This document shows positions 46,771-58,234 of a stretch of 64,000 nt of DNA, piece after piece. A program made the position numbers and the translations under genes. Numbering within the stretch: position 1 is the stretch's first letter; each line of letters starts with the position of its first letter. The stretch spans positions 17,026,924-17,090,923 of the forward strand of contig CM070502.1 in assembly GCA_036346375.1 (NCBI GenBank), written 5' to 3'. This DNA is from Guadua angustifolia (Eukaryota; Streptophyta; Magnoliopsida; Poales; Poaceae). The notes below the pieces were generated by a model. It made no database searches. It saw only the letters and a list, made by a program, of their open reading frames with translations, and had not been told where the DNA came from.

Positions 46771-46848
46771 TGTGGCATTTATTACTTAATGAATTTTGCC
46801 TCGAATGCTTGTGCAGTGTCAAAGACACCGCAGCGTGCACAACGATCT

Positions 46849-49800
46849 TGTGAGACCCCGTTCTGACGAACAGGAACCTCCATGTGATTACTGTGCTATT
46901 CCCTGGATCAGTAGCTAGCACTCACATGTTTACAACAATTGGAAATCACAACCATACATTAATTAATTAAGCGGAAACGATTATACAAATAAATATTACA
47001 ACTCAGAGAAATATAGCAGCAAAAGAAGCAATTGCCTTGTAGTGTACCCATTCAATCCCGCAGGCAACTGACCAGGCATAAACTTCAGATAGAATACGAC
47101 GAAGAAAAATCCCGCAACTTACGATGGACAACCTCGAAGCTGCGCTAACTCAACCACCTACAATATAATTAGGCAAGGGTGAGTATTTTACATACTCAGC
47201 AAGACTTGAGCAAAGCCTACCATATATGCAGGCCATTTCAAAGGAAAGGCTACTACAGTTAATTTGCATAAAGCGAAATTGAATTTGTAAATCCAAGTTA
47301 TTTGCAAACGATATTGATAAGAGCATTTGATTGATAACAAATAAGTAAAGTATAAATAACACTCACAGTCCTCCATGACGTGAGCGACGAATCATCAATT
47401 CCTGAAATCCATCAATGTCAGCCCTTCGACATAAAGCACAGTTGCCAAAACAAAAGAAACCAACCCTTTTGAAAATAATAAAACATTTAACTCGCGCAGA
47501 GTTCACCAAGACACCCATGACCGCGGGTACGGCTAATTAATTAGATTTAAACTCTGCAGAGGTGTACAACTGTACCCACAAGGAATGATCAACTCGCCAC
47601 GTCAGCCGTGGATCGCCATACAAGAGTATGCGAATGAGCGATCATACATAGTCATTAAATTCCTAGACAAGGCTTTACCCCAGCCCGGGACGTTAACCCT
47701 CGCCCTGAAAACAGAGACACTCACCCAAGCCGTGGATCCCCATTATCACACCCAACACCACGTCTCTGTCCATGGCAAGGCGTACACCGTTGCATTAGCA
47801 AGTAGACCTGACCGGAATACCCCGTCAGGGTAGACCTGACCGGAAAACCTGTGCAAGCTCCCGCCTACCAATGAGCAAAGCCATGTCTAAACAATTTAAT
47901 AGGCTAAGGCTACCCCATTCTCACCCTCGTGGTTTGTACGAATTTTCTTGGATCAAGCTACACGATGTTCGGTCCTTAGTTGTGACACGGGCGACACTTC
48001 ACCCTACACTACGTGCGGTTCCTTTAATGCACAACCGGCTATTGCCAATAATCGCCCGCATCAAAGCATAGTTTCATTTTGGGTTTTTAATCAAAATTAC
48101 CCACCACCAACAATGCCATTTCCAAGGTTTTCAGGAAACAAATGCTGCTTTGATGATGTACATTGCTGATCCTAAAGCATGGCTAAGCATGAATAATATG
48201 AACGCATATACCCATGATGACATTAAGTAACGCCTAACCTTAATCTAAGGTTATCAAGGTTCACATTTCATAATCATCAAAGGAGATTCGTGTGACAACA
48301 GGTATATCTACCAAACCACAAGATAGCAATTTACATAAAGTAAACGCATGCATAAAACAATTTGATGCACAAAAGGAATATAAAATACTGGGTTCAATAT
48401 GGTCAAAGGATGCTTGCCTTGCTTAATCACCGCTACTTATTTAAGACGAGGATTGCGGCTGATGAAGGCGATGACGGAATTAGAGGCGTCGAGTTCTACA
48501 CGTCGATCAACAGAAAATAGCAAAATACTAATTTCAATAAGGGCAAAAAGAAAGGAGATAGAAAGAACAAATAAAATTCTTTACAAGGAACAAGGATTGC
48601 TCTTTTATGAATTTATTAATGTTATTTTACGAATTCAAGATGCAAAGATTGATTAAGATTAAATAGAATTAATCATTAGTTGCAAGCTTTCATTGATTCA
48701 CTATTCACAATATGAGTTTCGAAACTTTATTACTTACGGGTTTTGCCCTATTAAGATTCAGATTCGAAGCAAGATAAAATAAGAATATTTTCTTAGATTA
48801 CTGCAGACTAAATCTCAAAGATCATTTCTAGACTATTCTTTACTAAATTCAGATTTAGATGAGCTGCTTTGCGAGTTAATGAAAAAGCTTAAATGATTAT
48901 ATTAGATTATGACTAAACAGTTCTTTATCTTTGATTGACTTCACATACAATCAGATTTACACAGGTTAGATCCATTGATGCAGGCTACTAGCCTTATTTA
49001 CATGATATTTAAGAAGGTTCTGGTGATAAAAATAACTTAACTACGGATTCCTTCATTATTACCTAAAGTTTATTCATTCACATTAAGGCCTAAAGTGATG
49101 TGATTACTTAGGGTTTTTCAACTATTAAGATTAATATGCAAAACATGATGGAGCATGGTTATTTCTTCATACTAAGATGATTTATACTTTGTATAACAAT
49201 CCTAAGCTGATTCCATGAATTTTAGGCTTTGGCTGATACATCATATTCATTGTTGAAAAGGCTTAAGTGGTATTGTAAAATTGACGCTATTCGGAATCGG
49301 CCAAAAGGTGAATCAAAAGGGTTAACACTTAAGGGTTTCGATCTGTTGAGATTAATATGCAAACCTTAATGGAATATGATTCAATTTACAGAATATGGTG
49401 GTATAAACTTTGTACAGTGCTTCTAAACTAGTTTTACTGATTTTAGTATTTGAATGAGTTATTTTCTCTACTGCTGAAATAGTCTAAATACTCATATTTA
49501 AAATCTTAAATCAGCAAGTTTCATATTGAATTTGCGACTACATTATAAATGATCTTTGATTCATTTTTCACGTGTTAACAGTAAACAATCCTAGAAATGT
49601 TTTAAACCTATTTTTACATTATTTTGGCCTTAACCTTGGTAGATTAACTATTTATTCGCTGCTGATGGTTGCACTTTCTTGCATCAAAGAATGCAAGATA
49701 AGTTTCACTTTAAATATTTTTACATACATGGGTCCTTAGTATTTTCAGGAGATTAATACAAATTATTTCCTCATTTTATGAGCTTTTATACTTCCATTTT

Positions 49801-52098
49801 CATTAGTAGCCATATTAAGGTTTACTAGTAATCATAAAGCAAATAAATTAAACTGAGTTTAATATTTAAATACTTTTGTATATTTGAGTTTATTTATGGT
49901 TCCAGAGCACATAATAATTTATTTAATGATTTTAAGAATTATATTTTTCCATATACGCATTAATGTCCATAATAGTGTGTTTATGTTATTTCAAATTTCA
50001 GTAATTGTTCTATAACTCAAAAATCAAATATTTTTACAGATTGTAATTCATCCTGGTCTTAACATCATATAAAAATTTATATTATTATTTATTGCCTTAT
50101 TGTTCACTAATTTAACATAAAGACCATATTAAGACTATTAACAAAGTTTAATTTAAATAATTCTCCTGTAGTTCAAAAATTAAATACTTTTGAATATTCG
50201 AATTCTTATGCATTTTAAACGAATATAGAAATTTGTTCCACTAACTTTTGACTTAAATTGCAAAAGATATTCAAGATTGAATATTACCCGATTTGGAAAT
50301 TGACTGGAATTTGGAAATGCGTTTTCAAAAAGAGAAGGCGCCTTTTACATTTCACTGGAGTTCTTCCTGAGAGACTGACATGGGGGGTCCCGGTCGGCAG
50401 TGAGGGAGAGCAGAGGAGCTTCTAGGGCATGGCGGCGTCGGCTCTCCGGCGAAGCTCCGGCGACGGCGACAGCACCAGGAGGATCCTCTCGGCGAGACGC
50501 ACTCGGGGGAGGTGTCGATTCATCGGAAGAATTACCGGAGCAGCGCGCAGCCGAGGTGAGGCGGCGGCAACAATGGCGGCGGTGGAGAGAAGACGAACAG
50601 GGGTGTTAGGAGTTGAATCGATAGCCTTTTAAGCATAAATGGATGCTAGGAGTTTAATTTTTGGGGCCGCTTCGGTGGAAGAATTACCGGATTGAGCTGC
50701 CCACGGCGGCCGGTCTTGGGGAAGAAGAGGCTCACGGCGGCAGCCACTTTTCGCATGGAGAACTCACGAAATTGTTGAGGGGTCTTGTTGCTTGCAGCCG
50801 GGTGATGCTCTAGCCCAGAGGAACTTGAGAATGGTTGACTCGATTGCTCGATTTGATTCATGGCTTGGAGCTCTGAAGGTCCTGGCAATGGCGCAAACAG
50901 GAGGGACTTCGTGTGCGCAGGCTTGAGGGGAAGGAAGGGAAAGGTGAGGGGGAATGAAAGCACTGCCTCAGTGACCACAATGCGCTATATATGGCTGAGA
51001 GATTGAGTAGATGAGCCGGCTTGGTTGCACTGAGTCTCGGTTGTTCTCTCCGCGATGCACAGGAGGAGGTATGGCGACTGAAGCTTCGCGAGACTGAGGA
51101 CAACGTGGCGATGATCGGCCGAGTGAAAGTGAAGATGACGTTGAAGACGCGACCAATCGAAGACGAGATGCATCGAACGAGCCGGTCATGTGCGCTGCAT
51201 TCGGAGAGTCTGCTCGGTCGCAAGAACAGAGGGGTGAAGAAGATGACAGGTGGGGCCTGGGGACCACTGATCAGTGAGGTATGGCGTCAAAAGAGATGGT
51301 CCAGCTCCGGATGGTCCTAGTCTCCAATTTCTATTGCTGTCAAATTGAAGTAGAAAATATCCAAACTTTTTGACCATGGTCCTTGAATATATTTTGATGT
51401 CCGGTAAAATTATGAGATTAAAATGAGTTACTGAAAAATTACAAATATTCTGACAACAGTGATGGCTCCTAATTACTTATTTCGGATTCCTATTTTTCAT
51501 TGAGATCAATTGAATTCTATTATTTTTGAAATTTTGTTTTTCTAAAGGATTTGGGCTCATAATGCTTCTGTAAAATTTTCAGATCAAAATATGGTTCTAT
51601 TATTTTATAAAAATTCTGACATTGCAAATTCTAGGTTTTCAGGGTTTCTATTTTTAAATTTCAAAAAGTACTAAAACACATTATTAATTTATGATATTAT
51701 TTCTGGAGGTATAAATAGACTTGTGGTCTCCATGTTAATTTTTGCGGATCCATTTGTCATTCCAATATTTTATGTAAATTCTAACAATGCATTATTTTGA
51801 TTTAAAAGTTGACTCTTTATTTTATTCCTTCATTTCTCCATGTATGAAATATCATTTTATGGCTAAAATGATTTATTTATATACTCAGGGTCCTCATGGC
51901 AATTTTTCCAAATTTTTACATTTTATATTTTTGCCTTTTCTCTTTTCCATTCTTTATTGCTCATTTGTTTACTTTTTCTTGCAACACAAAATCCAAGAAA
52001 ATCCAAATAAAAATCAATAATGCCAAGAAAACTCAGAAAGAATAATATTCAAATTCAAATTACTGATTTTTATTTTATTAAAATTTTGGGATGTTACA
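46849..52098 (-). mobile_element. 5.25-kb solo-LTR-like element nested in the CACTA transposase gene
   Basis: On the minus strand it starts TGTAACATCCCAAAATTT and ends GGGGTCTCACA, with TG...CA borders and a perfect 5-bp target duplication GATCT at 46844-46848 and 52099-52103. There is no internal pair of LTRs, PBS or pol. A TATA-like CATATATAGC lies at about 50984-50994 (minus strand) at the edge of a GC-rich part. Body blocks match the element at 39268-45421. All this fits one huge LTR left by recombination between the two LTRs of a parent. A non-autonomous element of another type is possible but less likely given the 5-bp duplication. Confidence 0.82.
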
Positions 52099-52103
52099 GA
52101 TCT

Positions 52104-52806
52104 CCGACAAATGTCACGTGGATGCAGCCATGGAATTAAGGTCCATGGATGCTATGATTGCCATGGATATCGATTTCGATCCGAAGCGGCTGAGTCTGCT
52201 CGCCCCAATGCAACTACGGTGAACAGCGGCGTCGTGAGTTATGTCACCGATGACTCTGGTGGTCCAGACATAGAGTACTATGGGATCATCGAGGATATTG
52301 TAGAAATTTCGTATGAAGGCAACAAAGATCTCTCGCTCGTGCTCTTTCGTTGCAGATGGTTCCATCCAACTAGTGGGGTGCGGCGTACTCCAAAACTAGG
52401 ACTAGTGGAGATCAATCATAAGAAGCTGTATCAAAAGCCTGACGTGTTCATTCTGCCCGAACAGGTCGAGCTGGTGTTCTATCTGCCATACGCCCACCCG
52501 AATTACAAAAGTTGGTGGATTGTACATAAATGTCTTCCACCTGGTAGATTGCCCGATCTCACGGAAGACGACTACGATTCTCACCCAGACGTGGAGGTAT
52601 TCCAAGAACAAGAGTTACCAGGAGAGCTGCACGTCGATATTGGTGATGGGCTAGATAATATTTTGGGATCAGTATATAACCCATCTCATGTAGAAGGAGA
52701 AGAAGAGGAGGAAGAGGAAGAGGAAGAGGAAGAGGAAGAGGAAGAGGAAGAGGAAGAGGAAGAGGAAAAGAAAGAGGCAGAGGAAGAGGAAGCCGAAGAT
52801 TTTTAA
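52104..52806 (+). pseudogene. CACTA TNP2-type transposase, DUF4216 part with acidic tail
   Basis: The frame reads YDCHGYRFRSE, ARPNATTVNSGVVSYV, then IEYYGIIEDIVEISY, LVLFRCRWFHPTSGVRRTPKLGLVEIN and DVFILPEQVELVFYLPY with KSWWIVHKC: the DUF4216 domain that closes TNP2-type proteins. It continues the gene interrupted at 46849. A tail of over 20 glutamates coded by a (GAAGAG)n run (about 52700-52770) ends at the stop 52804-52806. The open part is undamaged, but the upstream exons are cut off by the nested element. Confidence 0.88.
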
Positions 52807-52830
52807 GCTATTTAAATTTTAGAATTAATT

Positions 52831-52945
52831 GGATATTTGCCACCCTTCAACGTGAAAATTCGACGCCATGTACAAAAAATGCCACTCCAGTGGCATGATT
52901 TGTACATGGCGTCGAAGTTTGAAATTGAAGAGTGGCAAATATCTA
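52831..52945. repeat. Small hairpin (foldback) flanked by 29-bp direct repeats
   Basis: GATATTTGCCAC ... TTCGACGCCATGTACAAA ... ATGCCACT is answered in reverse complement by AGTGGCAT ... TTTGTACATGGCGTCGAA ... GTGGCAAATATC, arms of about 55 bp with almost no loop. A 29-bp repeat, AATTTTAGAATTAATTGG plus ATATTTGCCA, starts at 52814 and again at 52956. It looks like a tiny MITE or inverted duplication just behind the DUF4216 stop. Confidence 0.8.
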
Positions 52946-53006
52946 AATCTCCCATAAATTTTAGAATTAATTGGATATTTGCCATTTTATAGGTTTAATT
53001 TTATAT

Positions 53007-53147
53007 ACTTTATGTCATTTAATTTTATATACATTTATATTTTATTCGTTTCAATTAATATCAATGTACTTTATGTCATTTAATTTTATATACATTTATA
53101 TTTTATTCGTTTCAATTAATATCAATGTACTTTATGTCATTTAATTT
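53007..53147. repeat. 61-bp tandem repeat, two full copies and a part
   Basis: The unit starting ACTTTATGTCATTTAATTTT begins at 53007, 53068 and 53129 (partial). It lies right before the start of the second CACTA gene and probably in its promoter or leader. Confidence 0.9.
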
Positions 53148-53159
53148 AATTTGTGCAGG

Positions 53160-55040
53160 ATGGCTCCGGTTACGAAGAAGTTGGCTTCAAAATTGAAGGT
53201 CTTCGGGAAGGGGGGCATGAGGAGTGCAGGCCAGGGCAGCTCACCCCAGTACGACGCTTCCCAGGAGGAGGAGGAGGAGGTGGAGGAGGAGGACGACGAT
53301 GAGCTTCGTTGGGGTTCTTGGCATCAGGCACTTGAGGAGGGGGATGAGGACGGGGATGAGGACTGGAGTCCATGGGAGTCTGTTGGTACCGAGTCAGGGG
53401 GTGCCTCCGCCTCAAGCTCTGCGGGATCCAAGAAGAGTCGGGGGCGGAATAAATTGCCAAAAACCCCCACAGATCCAGCCGATAGGATACTGATAGTTGT
53501 TTCTAGCGGGCGAAGGTATGTGCTACAAATTTTCGATGTCTTTTATTGCTAACCACAAACTTGCTAACTACTTGTTATGAATTCTTCATGCAGTGGCTTG
53601 GTTTGCCTCAACAAGGGTAAGCAGGAGCCGGGCCACTTGCTAGGGGTGATCTTGAAGCAGCTCTACCCCGGGCGAGTGGGCGAGGGTGGTGCTCGACGCC
53701 CGGTGACTAGATGGAGCGACTACTCGCTCGTGGAGGACGACCAAGGAGGCACTGTCGCGGATCATTGCATAGCCGAGTTCTGGGTAAGTTGTCATTTCTA
53801 TTAATGTTTTCGTGTTTATAGCTTCACGTGTTTGTTTTGTTTCAGGCGAGGTATCAGCTTGGCCCTGACGCATCCCAGGACGACTATCATGCTTGTCGCC
53901 CTGTGCTCGACACAATGGCGGCAAAGACGGTCAGGGACGCCATCAGGTTATGCCGCCGGGACGCGGTGATGAAGCACTACAAGAGCACGGGGATGAAGAT
54001 CTCGAGGGCACATGCCTTGCAGCAGTACCTCGAGGCGAAGGAGTACCTGCCTTGGCGTCCGGACTGGATGGACAAGTGTCCACACGCCTGGAGGGATCTT
54101 TGCAAGATGTGGGCATCGAAGGAGTGGATCGAGAGGTCCAAGAGGAACAGGGGGAATCGAGAAGCCAACCCCGAGATCTGTGTGACCTACCTAGGTGGAC
54201 GAGGCATGGGTCACGTCGCGCGCGATATCGTAAGTATACTAAGTACAACTCTCGCATTCTTGTCAATTCAGTTTTTCATTTCACATTTGAAATTGAACTA
54301 CAGGAGTTTCATACGGGACTTGAGCCTGACGAGTTCACCGTGTGGACGCAGGCACACACGCCCCGTGTCCGGCCTGACGGTACGCAACCACCGATAGCGC
54401 CGGCTGCCCAGGAGAAGATTGTAAGTGACTTTCTCTTTTCGCTGCTCTACTGACTCATCGCAATCGCGGGCCGAGCTAATCCACTTCATATCTTATTTGT
54501 TTCGTAGGATACATACAGTGCAGCCATGAAGGAGAAGCACGGTGCCGACTGTGACCCCTTGACCATGCCGGTCGACCCTCTGGTCATCTACGACCAGTTC
54601 GGTGGGAGGAGTCACGGCAGGCTCGGCTTCATGGACTCGGTGGTGGCGCCCGACTCGTACAGGGGCTAAGTCAGGACACGTCGACAATAGGCCGCCTCTT
54701 CCGCCAGTGCACAGCTGGAAGCCCAGGCGAAGATGATCGCAGAGTTGCAGCAGCAGAGGCAGGCGGAGCGAGAGGAGGATAGGAGGCGGTACGAGGCCCT
54801 CCAGAGTCAGAACCTCTGGATGTACAACTATTTCCAGGTAATTAAGATTGTATACGTAGCTACGTTGTACTTACACGTTTCATATGCTAACATATCATAT
54901 CCACAATCGTTGCGGGCGGGACCTCCGCCACCGCAGATGCCACCTCCGCCATTGTTCTTCACGCAGACGCCGACACGGGGTAATGCATTTTGTTCCGATT
55001 TTGCGAACTATTCATACAAGTACACAAATGCACAAAAGTT
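53160..55040 (+). pseudogene. Second CACTA gene, Transposase_24 (TnpA-like) type, multi-exon
   Basis: TnpA-type proteins bind the subterminal repeats and assist transposition. Exons with GT-AG borders: 53160-53515, 53594-53783, 53846-54229, 54304-54420, then 54508 onward, all joining in frame. The first exon has a basic start, an acidic run (EEEEEVEEEDDDE) and low-complexity Ser/Gly. Exons 3-5 carry the conserved block PHAWRDLCKMWASKEWIERS, NRGNREANPEICVTYLGGRGM, EFHTGLEPDEFTVW and DPLVIYDQFGG. Two in-frame stops (TAA 54667-54669 and a TAG about 30 bases later) cut off the coiled-coil tail LEAQAKMIAELQQQRQAEREED ... LWMYNYFQ. A later exon, AGPPPPQMPPPPLFFTQTPT, follows without a clear acceptor. 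The truncated product may still contain the DNA-binding part. Confidence 0.85.
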
Positions 55041-55494
55041 TTGAACATTGTGGTTTCCTCTAATCTTGCGGTGTCCGCCAATTGTGCTCGCTCTGCGATT
55101 TAATGCTCGTAGGGAGGTGATTCGATGGCACAAGATCGGCCGCAGATCAATTAAATCGACGACGTGTTTGCCGATCCTTTTGCGGTTCGCAATCTTAGTT
55201 ATTTGTTTTGTTGGTAGAATAGTATGTCATGTTCTACATAGACATGTTGATTGTGAATGTGATGTACTCTTTTGGTTTGAGCTGAATTTGGGACTTATTG
55301 ATGCATTTTGCTATCTGTGTCGATGGTGATCATTTGTGCATTGTATTGGTGAATGCGAATGTGGTAATGTGTGTGAAATTATATGTTGTGATTGTTCTGG
55401 GCAATTGGGGATATAAAACTGCTGGGAATGAGGTTTTTTTGCAGGTTAAAATTGGATTTTTTTTAAATTTTCAGTATTTTTTTTATTTTTACAA

Positions 55495-56030
55495 CCTGTG
55501 TCCTCGGCTCTAACCATGCCGACGACACAAGATAGCCCTAGGTTCTGGCACCAGAAGGGGTCTGTGTCGTCGGCTATAGCCCAGGCCGAGGACACAGATG
55601 TCCACTCTGTGTCCTCGGCTCTAACCATGCCGACGACACAAGATAGCCCCAGGTTCTGGCCTCAGAAGGGGTCTGTGTCGTCGGCTATAGCCTAGGCCGA
55701 GGACACAGATGTCCACTCTGTGTCGGCAGCATTAATTAGGCCGAGGACACAAGTGTCCCCTCTGTATCGGCAGCTTTAAGTTGGCCGACGACACAAGTGT
55801 CCCATCTGTATCGGCAGCCTGAGTTAAGCCGACGACAAATGTCTGGGTGTCGGGCCGGTCCCGGATGGCATCTGTGTCGTCGGGATTTATTGTGGCCGTC
55901 GACATAGGTTGGTTGTGTCGTCGACTCTGTGTCGTGGGACTTGTGTCGTCGGGAGGCCGACGACAGAGCCCTGTGTCGGCGGTTTTGGCATCTGTGTCGT
56001 CGGTAAAAGCCGAGGACACTGAGCAAGATC
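55495..56030 (+). repeat. Right subterminal repeats of the CACTA element
   Basis: More than a dozen copies of (T)GTGTC(G/C)TCGGC in both directions are spaced by 15-40 bases. A 118-bp unit (GTGTCCTCGGCTCTAACC onward) is repeated at about 55498 and 55615. Pairs of opposite copies can fold back on each other. They mirror the left end. Confidence 0.92.
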
Positions 56031-56109
56031 GCTGTAGTGCTGGAAAAAAATATTTTCTTTAAAGCTACAACAGTGCAGAGTTCCAATAGTGTTCTTGATT
56101 CCAGTTCCC

Positions 56110-58234
56110 AGTGGCCCTCCAGAATACCACCGTATATACGGGCGCCGCCCCGTAGCCCCCGTTGCATTTCACTCCACCCCCTCCCCCTCTCCACTCCCTA
56201 GTCCCTATCCTCTACGGCCATTTGACTGCAAGCCAGGAGGGAGCTCGTAGAGACGACGAGGAGCAGGAGCTTGCTAGCGCAGTCTCTCTCGCGCGCGCGG
56301 GGGCGGTCGCTGTTGGTGGCAGGTGGAGGTGGTGGCGGTTGGTTACAGTGGAGAAAGCAAGGCGGCCAATTGGAAAAGGGCACAAGGAGATCCAGGGATC
56401 CCTGGATTTCTGCCAGACTTTGCCCGCAATCCATCCGCCCTTTCCGCGCACACTGCAACCCCCACCGGTCGGTGTCACCCCTAATCGATCCGCGGTGTCC
56501 CTCTCCCCAAGCTCCCCGGCGAAAGCGAGAGACCGCATAGGAGACGAGACGCGCGCAGGACGTGTCTAGCTTATGTGATCAAGCTAAGCTGCCTACAAGG
56601 CTAGGAGTTGGTGGTAATTAAGCCCCATCTCGTGTGAGATATATATGCTCTTCTTATCTGTCTTCTCACTTTTTGTGCCCTCCGTACGTGCTACCTGGTT
56701 ATAAATGCAGGCGTTTGTAGCACTGCTAGCTCTGGTTAAGGGTGGCTGCTAGCTTAGCTATCTCTTGGGATCGAGGGTACGTTCAAGGTTGTCGTCCAGG
56801 CCGAAGGCGAAGGAGAAGCACTGCTGACTCTGCTCTGCGGAGGACTAGCTAACGAAACTCGATTTGGCGCGCAAGCGCGCGCTGCGAGGCTTCTTTTCTT
56901 CCTGTAGTGTAATGTAAGCTCTGTCTCTCTCGATTATCTCTGCTGCATGTTTTCAGTGGGAGATTTTTCCAGCACAAAAGAGCGACAACTCTTCTGTTTT
57001 GTGTCGAACTAGTAATTGCTGTTTTTGTTCATTTGTGGCCGTTTATTGTGGTATAGTGCCATCATACAAGTCTTAATTTGGATAGACCAAAATCCAGATT
57101 GATCTTAAATAGTTCTCCGCATGGATTCGGCTGCCGGCTGGTATGTACTCATTTCTCGAACATAACCAAACAAGACCTATATAATTTTTAATTATTTGTT
57201 GTATGGACCAGTTATACATGGATATTCCATATAGACTTCAGCAAATATATATATTAATCGATAGACCAGGAGTTCAACCATGAAGTTAACACCAACCCTC
57301 TACTGCTTTTGCCCCCGCCCGGGTTTCGTTTTATGAAGGTTGTTTCAGTGTGTGGCTGGCAGTACTGGTTATTTTATGTCATGCATAACCCTGCATTTTA
57401 TTAAAATATGTCCTCACCACATCCAGAAGAAGGTTTAATAAGAACATTTAGATAGATTTTCCTTTGTTCGGTACCAAAAAAATATATTTTAACTAAGTTA
57501 ATTTTTTTCAATTATTTTCCTGATAAACTGGATCTCTGTCATACAATAATTTTCCAAAATATTGTTCTGAAGCGTTGCCTATTTAGTTACTTGATAGTTG
57601 ATACATAAGATAATGTACTATATATATTTGTGCAGAAAGGTCCGTCTGTGCACTAAGCTTAGCTTCCTTGACACAAAAGGAACGTAACAAAACATTGATT
57701 TAATGAGGTAATCGCCTATATCATGAAAGTATGACACTTTTTATCTAGTGTCATGATTGCTTGTTTTCCCTGAATATATCATCAATCCCATTGAAAATGA
57801 AACAAAAGCTTCATGATCCAGTTAGAAACAAAATATACAGCTATTATAAGCCCATCTACCAAACTTGGCTATAAAGTAACAGTTCTACAACAAAAGAAAA
57901 GGAGATAAAAGGTACATTTTTTTTGTTTACGTACTTAGGAACTAAAACTGAAACATCAGTTGAATGGCTCTCAGGCTTGCCTACGATCATAATATGCGTC
58001 AATACTTGTTCCTCGTTGGTTGATATATAGCTATTTAGATCATATACTATGTGACCTAATTGAGCTGGCTGCTTGCTTATATACATATAACTGGCACACT
58101 ATTATATGATTTTGAGCTTAACTTTATTAAATGTGTTATTCGATCTTAATACTAAAACTTTCTCGTCAAAAAATTTTAGTACTAAATTTTTTTGACCTTG
58201 TCCTGCACAGCAGTCACTCGATCTGTAGAGTAAG
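56110..58234 (+). promoter_or_regulatory. Probable promoter, leader and 5' UTR intron of the NAC gene
   Basis: A TATA-like CCGTATATACGG at about 56128-56139 is followed by a GC-rich stretch (56150-56900) without a convincing protein, as expected for a leader. A donor AT|GTAAGC at about 56914 and an acceptor TCCTGCACAG at 58201-58210 would remove a 1.3-kb AT-rich intron and leave 24 leader bases before the ATG. This is inference from signals only. The CACTA element ends at 56039, so more distal promoter DNA has been displaced or replaced. Confidence 0.5.

Larger units (their letters stand above)
45461..56039 (+). mobile_element. CACTA (En/Spm) DNA transposon, 10.6 kb including a nested insertion
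   Basis: The left end is CACCACAGGAAACAAG; the right end, on the opposite strand, is CACTACAGCGATCTTG. Both lead into AGTGTCCTCGGC. The 3-bp target duplication CTG lies at 45458-45460 and 56040-56042. Subterminal repeats on (GTGT)CGTCGGC / CCTCGGC fill both ends. Two gene regions are present: a TNP2-type transposase remnant (DUF4218 and DUF4216 parts) and a Transposase_24-type second gene. A long LTR-like element has inserted between the DUF4218 and DUF4216 parts. Without that insertion (5250 bp plus the 5-bp duplicate) the element would be about 5.3 kb. Confidence 0.95.

Noticed and set aside
50400..51320. GC-rich frames on both strands in the nested long LTR-like element
   Set aside because: Same position as the GC-rich block of the other copy; no shared protein, so likely a promoter/leader and not a gene.
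56162..56569. 135-codon frame upstream of the NAC gene
   Set aside because: It lies in the presumed 5' leader; low-complexity Ala/Arg/Pro composition and overlapping open frames on both strands typical of GC-rich leader DNA.
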